Source: a bacterium (GTDB lineage Bacteria; JAMCPX01). From it: a stretch of DNA of 7,133 bases. The notes beneath the pieces were generated by a model that did not search any database, was not told where the DNA came from, and saw only the letters and a program-made list of their open reading frames with translations. The translations under genes were made by a program, and so were the position numbers. Positions 1-4,470 of this stretch are shown one piece after another. The stretch lies in assembly GCA_027364825.1 (NCBI GenBank), contig DAHXOM010000287.1:1-7133 (forward strand), in the 5' to 3' direction. The first letter of the stretch is position 1. Every line of letters starts with the position of its first letter.

Positions 1-1
1 G

Positions 2-1126
2 GATTATAACCTGAAAAAAGCAAAGGAGATGGCAGGGAAGTTTAAGGGTAAGCAGGTGTCCGCACTGAAGTTCGATGCACTCAACAAATCCAGTGTAGAG
101 AAGACCATAAAAGGCAGTGACATCGTTGTCAACTGCGTGGGACCGTTTTACAACACGGTCAAACCCATACTGAATGCGGTCATGAAGTCGCGTATCGATT
201 ATGTCGATGTCTGTGATGATGTTGATGTTACACTCGACATCCTTGAAATGACCGGCAGGGCAAAAAAAGCAGGGATAACGGCTTTGATCGGTATGGGCAG
301 CTCCCCGGGTGTTACGAATATCATTGCAAAGCTTGTGTCCGAACAGTTTTTATCAGAAACGGATTCCGTTGATATATTCCACGCACACGGAGGAGAGCCT
401 GTCGAAGGGGATGGCGTCATCGGTCATCGTTTTCATTGTATGACCATTGATATACCCATGTATCTCGACGGCAGGCTGCAGTATGTCCAGTATTTCAAGG
501 AAAACGGTATAAAACTCCGTCAGACGTTTAACTTTCCCGTGCTTGGCGAGGTGCCGATATTTCCCTATCCTCATCCGGAGCAGGTGACCATACCAAGGTA
601 CATCAAACTCAATCAGGTTACCAACAAAGGTACCGTGGTACCGATTGAATATTACAACCTTATCGGAGAGATGTGCAGGCTCGGGCTTGCAAGCAAGGAG
701 CCGGTCAAGGTAAAGGGAAAGACCGTAGTGCCGTACGATTTTGCAGTGGCATACATTATAAAGCAAAGAGAGCGCATTTTGAAGGAAACAAACTTTGGCC
801 GGCAGAGGGGATGCGTGTCCGTTGTTGTGAAAGGCAGGAAAGAGGGCAAGTACAGGGAATACCGGTTTCATATGGCATCACAGAGCCAGGCACTCGGAGA
901 AGGCACGGGCATACCTGTTGCAATGGCGGCAATCCTGATGCACCAGGGCAAAATATCGGAAAAGGGAATTTTACCGCCAGAGGCAGCTGTTAATCCTGCC
1001 GACTTTCTGGGCCTGCTGCCGCAGGTAATGGACATGGACAAGGCAAAGGCCGGTGACGGCAGTTTCAGCGGATTTCTCATAGAGAAGGTGGATGAAAACG
1101 GAAATGTGTCAAAGGTAGATATGTAA
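2..1126 (+). CDS. Saccharopine dehydrogenase-family NAD(P)-dependent oxidoreductase (5' truncated)
   Basis: The reading frame is open from the left edge; an ATG at 29 is probably internal, because codons 2-28 read on in the same style and the family's N-terminal Rossmann GxGxxG strand is absent, so roughly 25-30 residues lie outside the window. There are 374 visible residues. The rest of the nucleotide-binding fold is clear: VVNCVGPFY near visible residues 42-50, then the DVCDD stretch and GMGSSPGVTN near 97-106. The C-terminal half carries the family's GTGIPVAMAA (from 301) and PPEAAVNP (from 325) motifs. Family members act on amino-acid or polyamine adducts (saccharopine, carboxynorspermidine) in the cytoplasm, but many bacterial homologues are uncharacterised, and the substrate cannot be assigned here. 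It lies 112 bases upstream of a same-strand FGGY kinase. Family assignment is firm; function is not. Confidence 0.88.
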   Translation, partial: DYNLKKAKEMAGKFKGKQVSALKFDALNKSSVEKTIKGSDIVVNCVGPFYNTVKPILNAVMKSRIDYVDVCDDVDVTLDILEMTGRAKKAGITALIGMGSSPGVTNIIAKLVSEQFLSETDSVDIFHAHGGEPVEGDGVIGHRFHCMTIDIPMYLDGRLQYVQYFKENGIKLRQTFNFPVLGEVPIFPYPHPEQVTIPRYIKLNQVTNKGTVVPIEYYNLIGEMCRLGLASKEPVKVKGKTVVPYDFAVAYIIKQRERILKETNFGRQRGCVSVVVKGRKEGKYREYRFHMASQSQALGEGTGIPVAMAAILMHQGKISEKGILPPEAAVNPADFLGLLPQVMDMDKAKAGDGSFSGFLIEKVDENGNVSKVDM

Positions 1127-1238
1127 AAAAGTGATGATACAGCATCAGGGGCAAAGTGGCGGAGTATTCCGATTGTGCTTGAGCGAGGAGCCATGAAGAT
1201 TATATGCAAAGACCCAACATTTCCGGAACGATAATGTT

Positions 1239-2828
1239 ATGAACAACGCGGAAAACAAAAAACCATATATCCTTGCCATCGATCACGGCACATCAGGCTG
1301 CAAGGTGGCGGTTATATCCATACATGGTGAGGTTGTGGATTCGGCATTTGAGCCGACCCCAATCTATTTCTCCCAGGGCGGGGGTGCAGAGCAGGACACC
1401 GGGGATTGGTGGAACGGTATTGTCAATGCCACGAAGAAACTGATCGGCGGGGGAAGGGTAAAACCGCAAGACATCGTTTCTGTTGCGGTGTCAAGTACCT
1501 TTTCAACGACAGTTGCAGTGGATAAACAGGGCAAGGCATTGATGAGGGCAATCACATGGATGGATTCGCGCGGTGCCCCCTTCATAAAAGAGGCCATGTC
1601 CGGTATGGTCAATATACAGGGATACGGGTTGAGCAAGATCCTTCCGTGGATACAGAAGACAGCAGGCGGGCCGCAGCTTTCCGGTAAGGACGATATAGCG
1701 CATGTGCTGTTTATCCAGCATAAGTATCCAGAGGTATACGAAAAAACCTATAAATTCCTCGGGAGCAAGGACTATCTTAATTTAAAACTCACGGGGCAGT
1801 TTTCTGCTTCATACGATTCAATCATGCTTTTCTGGATCACCGACACCAGGGACATTAACAACATACAATATGATGATACCCTGATAAAGCGGTTGAAGAT
1901 AGATAAGGAAAAGCTGCCGGAGCTCATAAAATCAACCGATATTGTAGGAACGCTTACGAAAGAAGCTGCGGAATCACTTGGACTGAGTACCGGTGTAAAG
2001 GTGGCAAGCTGTTCGCCGGATCATCAGTCGGCCCTTGTCGGGTCGGGCGCTGTAAGGGACTTTGAAGGGCACCTGTACATAGGAACTTCTTCATGGATTG
2101 AATGCATAGTGCCGTATAAAAAGACCGATATGTTCCACAGCATTGCTTCCATACCTTCTGCGATACCCGGTAAATACCAGTGTATAGACGAACAGGACAT
2201 TGCCGGCGGCAGCCTTCCATTCCTTTTAAACAATATAATGTTCTATGAAAATGAGCTTAACCATACGTTACCACCCGATACTCCCTATCAACGCATGGAT
2301 AAGATTGCGGCTCAAGTCCCGCCGGGTAGTAATGGAGTTATCTTTACCCCCTGGCTGAACGGTGAACGAAGCCCGGTTGATACAACAACCCTGAGAGGCG
2401 GCTTGTACAATATATCCATTACAACAAATATGAATGATGTTATTCGTGCCTTCTTTGAAGGTGTTGCCTACAATACCCGATGGAACCTCCGGTATGTGGA
2501 AAAATTCGCAGGCAGGAGGTTTGAAACTATCAATATCATCGGAGGAGGTGCTCAATCGGATATATGGTGCCAGATATTTGCAGACGTGCTGGACAGGAAC
2601 ATACGGCGGGTTAACGATCCCCTGCAGGCGAACGCCAGAGGTGCGGCATTCATAGCATCCGTCGCACTTGGATATATAAGCTTTGACGATATACCATCAC
2701 TGATCGAGTACAACCGGACATTCAGTCCCGATAAAAAGAACAGTTCGTTGTATGAAAACCTTTTCCACGAATTTCTGAACATATATAAGAAGAACAAAGC
2801 CATGTATCACCGTTTGAATTCATTATAA
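1239..2828 (+). CDS. FGGY-family carbohydrate kinase, xylulokinase-like
   Basis: This complete 529-residue protein has the length and order of motifs of FGGY sugar/polyol kinases, which transfer the ATP gamma-phosphate to a sugar hydroxyl in the cytoplasm. Visible motifs are the N-terminal phosphate-binding AIDHGTSGCKVAV (about residues 14-26), the probable catalytic base Asp261 in SPDHQSALVGSG, the NGERSP signature at 374-379 followed by RGGL, and the C-terminal adenosine-site IIGGGAQSDIW (433-443) with FADVL and NARGAAF after it. The ATG at 1239 is the only in-frame ATG after the upstream in-frame TGA at 1194-1196. Its ribosome site is poor (GGAA at 1225-1228). The overall pattern is closest to xylulokinase/gluconokinase-type members, but substrate cannot be read from these motifs. 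The gene may be co-transcribed with the upstream oxidoreductase. Confident for family, low for sugar. Confidence 0.9.
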   Translation: MNNAENKKPYILAIDHGTSGCKVAVISIHGEVVDSAFEPTPIYFSQGGGAEQDTGDWWNGIVNATKKLIGGGRVKPQDIVSVAVSSTFSTTVAVDKQGKALMRAITWMDSRGAPFIKEAMSGMVNIQGYGLSKILPWIQKTAGGPQLSGKDDIAHVLFIQHKYPEVYEKTYKFLGSKDYLNLKLTGQFSASYDSIMLFWITDTRDINNIQYDDTLIKRLKIDKEKLPELIKSTDIVGTLTKEAAESLGLSTGVKVASCSPDHQSALVGSGAVRDFEGHLYIGTSSWIECIVPYKKTDMFHSIASIPSAIPGKYQCIDEQDIAGGSLPFLLNNIMFYENELNHTLPPDTPYQRMDKIAAQVPPGSNGVIFTPWLNGERSPVDTTTLRGGLYNISITTNMNDVIRAFFEGVAYNTRWNLRYVEKFAGRRFETINIIGGGAQSDIWCQIFADVLDRNIRRVNDPLQANARGAAFIASVALGYISFDDIPSLIEYNRTFSPDKKNSSLYENLFHEFLNIYKKNKAMYHRLNSL

Positions 2829-2875
2829 AACACATCCCATATCCCGGAAAATGCAATAGGGGAATCGGCCATAGG

Positions 2876-2905
2876 CAGATAAGTCCTCTGGCTTATTTGT
2901 TTATT
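2876..2905 (+). terminator. Probable intrinsic terminator after the FGGY kinase
   Basis: CAGATAAG (2876-2883) pairs with CTTATTTG (2892-2899), with one G-T wobble. A bulged T at 2884 and an inner CC/GG pair close a TCT loop. The stem is followed by TTTATT. It lies 48 bases after the kinase stop and before the ars promoter, a sensible place to separate the two transcription units. The U-run is short, so efficiency is uncertain. Confidence 0.4.
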
Positions 2906-2909
2906 CACT

Positions 2910-2965
2910 CGGGGTACCCATCCCCGGCACACAAGCGGAGCTTGGGTCGGAAGGGCAGAGCGCTC
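2910..2965. repeat. Cluster of three short GC-rich dyads
   Basis: Three inverted repeats follow one another: CGGGG/CCCCG around a 7-base loop (2910-2926), CAAGC-GGA-GCTTG (2932-2944) and the palindrome GAGCGCTC (2958-2965). The block is more GC-rich than its flanks and lies in the 292-base interval between the kinase and arsR. It looks like a degenerate intergenic repeat or a structured RNA fragment; no function can be assigned. A 73-codon reading frame passes through it (2897-3118) but has no ribosome site and low-complexity composition. Confidence 0.45.
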
Positions 2966-2975
2966 CACCTTCTTA

Positions 2976-3006
2976 ACGATTTAAACGGTTCAAACGGTTT
3001 AAACCG
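2976..3006. repeat. Three tandem 9-base units ending in a 12-base palindrome
   Basis: The units ACGATTTAA (2976-2984), ACGGTTCAA (2985-2993) and ACGGTTTAA (2994-3002) are adjacent and differ by one or two bases. The last unit merges into CGGTTTAAACCG (2995-3006), a perfect palindrome. The array sits about 56 bases upstream of the arsR -35 box. It may be a simple intergenic repeat or a protein-binding site; the sequence does not decide. Confidence 0.55.
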
Positions 3007-3061
3007 CTGTTTTCCGCCAAAGGACGGATCCATCTGTGGCGAACTTTATAACGGGATTAAC

Positions 3062-3090
3062 TTGACAGCTATGGGCATAATGTTTATTAT
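3062..3090 (+). promoter_or_regulatory. Sigma70-type promoter of the ars operon
   Basis: A consensus -35 TTGACA (3062-3067) is separated by exactly 17 bases from a -10 TATTAT (3085-3090), 31 bases before the arsR start. This is the best promoter-like pair seen in the window and is correctly placed to drive arsR and, by read-through, arsD, the HesB-like gene and arsA. Transcription would start near 3096-3098, inside the adjacent inverted repeat. Confidence 0.75.
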
Positions 3091-3107
3091 ATCACCATAT
3101 CGTGATA
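3090..3107. promoter_or_regulatory. Candidate ArsR operator (inverted repeat)
   Basis: TATCAC (3090-3095) and GTGATA (3102-3107) form a perfect 6-base inverted repeat with a 6-base spacer. It begins on the last base of the -10 box and covers the probable transcription start, ending just before the arsR ribosome site. ArsR/SmtB repressors characteristically autoregulate by binding dyads overlapping their own promoter, so this is the natural operator candidate. The half-site itself has not been compared with a footprint; the assignment rests on position and symmetry. Confidence 0.6.
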
Positions 3108-3120
3108 AAGGAATATAACG

Positions 3121-3426
3121 ATGTTAAAAGATTTTATCAGATCGTCTAAAGCGTTGTCGGATGGGACAAGGGTGAGAATACTGAACCTCCTCTCACGCCG
3201 TGAGTTATGCGTCTGTCAACTCATGACTATCCTCGGTATGGGACAATCGACGGTATCAAAGCATCTCGGTATACTGAAAAATGCCGGGTTTATAGAACCT
3301 GAAAAAAGAGGGACATGGTCGTTCTACAGGCTTTCAAAAGATAAAGTAAACAGGCATAACCTTGACTTCATTCGGATACTTTCATCCCAGCCGGAAGAAG
3401 ATCCCTTTCTCCGGATGGACGGGTAG
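3121..3426 (+). CDS. arsR: ArsR-family metalloregulatory repressor
   Basis: This 101-residue winged-helix protein has the length and pattern of ArsR/SmtB repressors. The metalloid box ELCVCQL (residues 28-34) gives Cys30 and Cys32, matching the Cys pair of the E. coli ArsR ELCVCDL motif that binds As(III)/Sb(III). The third E. coli cysteine, three residues after the pair, is a methionine here (Met35). The recognition helix follows (QSTVSKHLGILKNAGFI, 42-58), then the wing (GTWSFYRL, 64-71). The ATG at 3121 is preceded by AAAGGA (3107-3112) at an 8-base spacing, a strong start. It is the first gene of the ars operon, directly behind the promoter and candidate operator, which implies autorepression relieved by arsenite or antimonite. 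The neighbouring arsD and arsA support metalloid rather than zinc or cadmium sensing. Confidence 0.93.
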   Translation: MLKDFIRSSKALSDGTRVRILNLLSRRELCVCQLMTILGMGQSTVSKHLGILKNAGFIEPEKRGTWSFYRLSKDKVNRHNLDFIRILSSQPEEDPFLRMDG

Positions 3427-3500
3427 AAACTACAAGAGGTAGACAAGAAGGGTATAGCGTTTTGCAATAAAATAGCATTCAGTAGAAAGTAAAGGTAAAA

Positions 3501-3535
3501 CCCGTTTGAAAGGCGGAGCTTTCTAACGGGGTAAA
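3501..3535. repeat. Palindromic repeat copy 1, upstream of arsD
   Basis: CCCGTT-T-GAAAG (3501-3512) pairs with CTTTC-T-AACGGG (3519-3530): eleven base pairs with a single T-T mismatch and a 6-base loop. The stem ends four bases before the arsD ribosome site AAGGAG (3534-3539), which itself stays unpaired. The 31 bases 3501-3531 match 3968-3998 at 26 positions, and both copies continue with TAAA. It is probably an mRNA-level element or a small REP-like repeat. Confidence 0.7.
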
Positions 3536-3548
3536 GGAGTAACGGGCA

Positions 3549-3896
3549 ATGCAGAGTAAGAAAATAGAGATCTACGATCCGGCAATGTGCTGTTCCACAG
3601 GGCTTTGCGGGCCGGTTGTTGATCCGGTGCTGGTGAAGGTGAACGATACTGTGCTGGCACTGAAGAAACAGGGTGTTGCGGTGGAAAGGTTCAACCTCTC
3701 ACAGCAGACAAAAGAGTTTGTGACAAACAAAACCGTGGCAGATCTTCTGCATAAAAACGGCAAGAAGGTATTACCGATAACCATGGTGAGCGGCTCGGTC
3801 TTCAAAACAGGAGCGTATCCATCCTACGAGGACCTGTGCAAGGCCCTCGATATTGAGCCGTTACAACATAAACCGATGACACTGGCGGCAGGGTAA
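3549..3896 (+). CDS. arsD: ArsD arsenite metallochaperone
   Basis: The 115-residue protein fits the ArsD family in length and pattern. ArsD is a cytoplasmic thioredoxin-fold chaperone that hands As(III)/Sb(III) to the ArsA ATPase. The N-terminal IEIYDPAMCCSTGLCG segment (residues 6-21) carries Cys14, Cys15 and Cys20, equivalent to E. coli Cys12, Cys13 and Cys18, the triad needed for metallochaperone activity. VDPVL, the NKTV segment and LPITMVSG further support the family. The distal vicinal cysteine pairs found near the C-terminus of the E. coli R773 protein are absent; the C-terminus ends in MTLAAG. The ATG at 3549 has AAGGAG at 3534-3539, a 9-base spacing. The gene follows arsR by 122 bases and is separated from the next gene by 119 bases containing palindromic repeats. 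Confidence 0.94.
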   Translation: MQSKKIEIYDPAMCCSTGLCGPVVDPVLVKVNDTVLALKKQGVAVERFNLSQQTKEFVTNKTVADLLHKNGKKVLPITMVSGSVFKTGAYPSYEDLCKALDIEPLQHKPMTLAAG

Positions 3897-3999
3897 ACCC
3901 CGTTAGAAAGGATATAGCTTTACCGCACGACCTTTCTATAAGGACTTAAAAATATAATCATAATATTCCCGTTCTAAGGGCAGACCTTTCTAACGGGGT
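3897..3999. repeat. Long inverted repeat spanning the arsD to HesB-like gap
   Basis: Fifteen bases beginning ACCCCGTTAGAAAGG (3897-3911) are the exact reverse complement of CCTTTCTAACGGGGT (3985-3999). The left arm starts on the base after the arsD stop codon. The left arm can alternatively pair over 8 bases with CCTTTCTA at 3931-3938, and the right arm can pair with its own copy-2 partner, so competing folds are possible. It is either a cluster of related palindromic repeats or one structured intergenic RNA between arsD and the next gene. Confidence 0.7.
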
Positions 4000-4002
4000 A
4001 AA
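3968..4002. repeat. Palindromic repeat copy 2, upstream of the HesB-like gene
   Basis: This is the second copy of the element seen before arsD, 26 of 31 positions identical and also followed by TAAA. CCCGTT (3968-3973) pairs with AACGGG (3992-3997), then two mismatches, then AAGGG with CCTTT (3985-3989, one wobble) around a 4-base loop. It ends a few bases before the ribosome site AAGGAGG (4005-4011), the same layout as copy 1. Confidence 0.65.
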
Positions 4003-4015
4003 ACAAGGAGGACGC

Positions 4016-4363
4016 ATGTTAAGTTTGACAGAAACGGCTTTGGAGAGATTCAAAAAGATTCTCAAGGAACAGGGAAACGAGAGTTATGGGATCAGAATAT
4101 TTTCCGCAGGTGCAGGATGCTGCGGTCCGTCGCTGGCCCTGGACATGGTAGAACAGGCCCAGGATGGAGATGTAACCTTTGAGAAAGAAGGGTTAAAGGT
4201 CTTCATAGAAAAAGACGCAAATGAAACACTTGCAGAGGCAACCATGGATTTTTCCGAAGAACGAGGCTTTGTATTAAACGGTATGGCGGAACATTCCTGT
4301 CATGACGGATCCTGTGAGACCGGATCCTGCGATGATGGGTCCTGTGATGAATGTGATGAATAA
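4016..4363 (+). CDS. HesB/IscA-like (A-type) protein with a Cys-repeat tail, in an ars operon
   Basis: This 115-residue protein starts like an A-type Fe-S carrier (IscA/ErpA/HesB): LTETALERFKKIL, then YGIRIFSAGAGCCGPSLALDM (24-44) and a middle segment GLKVFIEKDANETLAEATMDFSEERGFVLNG (59-89) matching the family's beta-sandwich. Cys35 occupies the place of the conserved first ligand and has an extra neighbour, Cys36. Normal IscA proteins end in Cys-Gly-Cys; here that is replaced by a tail with Cys95, 100, 105, 110 and 113, built of pentapeptides of the form C-x-[DT]-G-S, with many acidic residues. The ATG at 4016 has AAGGAGG at 4005-4011. It lies between arsD and arsA, so a role in arsenic binding, metal delivery or Fe-S protection is inferred but not shown. 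HesB-like selenoproteins with selenocysteine near the GCCG site are known to me by recollection; here both codons are TGC. Family call good, function open. Confidence 0.8.
   Translation: MLSLTETALERFKKILKEQGNESYGIRIFSAGAGCCGPSLALDMVEQAQDGDVTFEKEGLKVFIEKDANETLAEATMDFSEERGFVLNGMAEHSCHDGSCETGSCDDGSCDECDE
4298..4354 (+). repeat. 15-base coding tandem repeat in the HesB-like tail
   Basis: Three consecutive 15-base units (4298-4312, 4313-4327, 4328-4342) each begin with TGT or TGC and end in GGATCC or GGGTCC. A partial fourth unit (4343-4354) ends on the last cysteine codon. They encode the C-x-x-G-S pentapeptides of the tail. Two exact GGATCC copies 15 bases apart suggest the tail arose by local duplication. 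Confidence 0.75.
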
Positions 4364-4408
4364 TCATGTAAGAATTAAGGATCGTACTACAGTTGAAAAC
4401 AGGAAAGA

Positions 4409-4435
4409 GTTGTTCGTCTCTGCTCACGAAACAAC
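4409..4435 (+). other. Hairpin in the gap before arsA
   Basis: GTTGTT-CGT (4409-4417) pairs with ACG-A-AACAAC (4426-4435): nine base pairs with one bulged A around an 8-base loop. No U-run follows, so it is not a classical terminator. It lies 45 bases after the HesB-like stop and 35 before arsA. It could be a processing or stability element that adjusts arsA expression; this is inference from structure only. Confidence 0.4.
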
Positions 4436-4470
4436 ATGAATAAATTATTTCTTCTATAAGGAAATATGCA

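Noticed and set aside
353..871. Minus-strand 172-codon frame opposite the dehydrogenase gene
   Set aside because: The plus strand encodes clear saccharopine dehydrogenase-family motifs through this interval, and the antisense product has no recognisable domain.
1132..1147. Hairpin TGATG/CATCA after the dehydrogenase stop as a terminator
   Set aside because: Five weak pairs, no following U-run; not enough to call a transcription stop.
2897..3118. Plus-strand 73-codon reading frame in the gap before arsR
   Set aside because: It runs through dyads, tandem 9-mers and the ars promoter, has no ribosome site, and its composition matches no family I recognise.
3501..3531. Intrinsic terminator between arsR and arsD
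   Set aside because: The stem is strong but is followed by GTAAAGGAG, the arsD ribosome site, not by a U-run; a leader element or repeat fits better.
3501..4002. CRISPR-like array from the repeated palindromes
   Set aside because: Only two or three diverged copies, separated by a whole gene and unequal spacing; no spacers of constant length and no cas genes.
4118..4123. Selenocysteine at the GCCG site of the HesB-like protein
   Set aside because: Both codons are TGC, with no in-frame TGA; this would be the cysteine form of the family.
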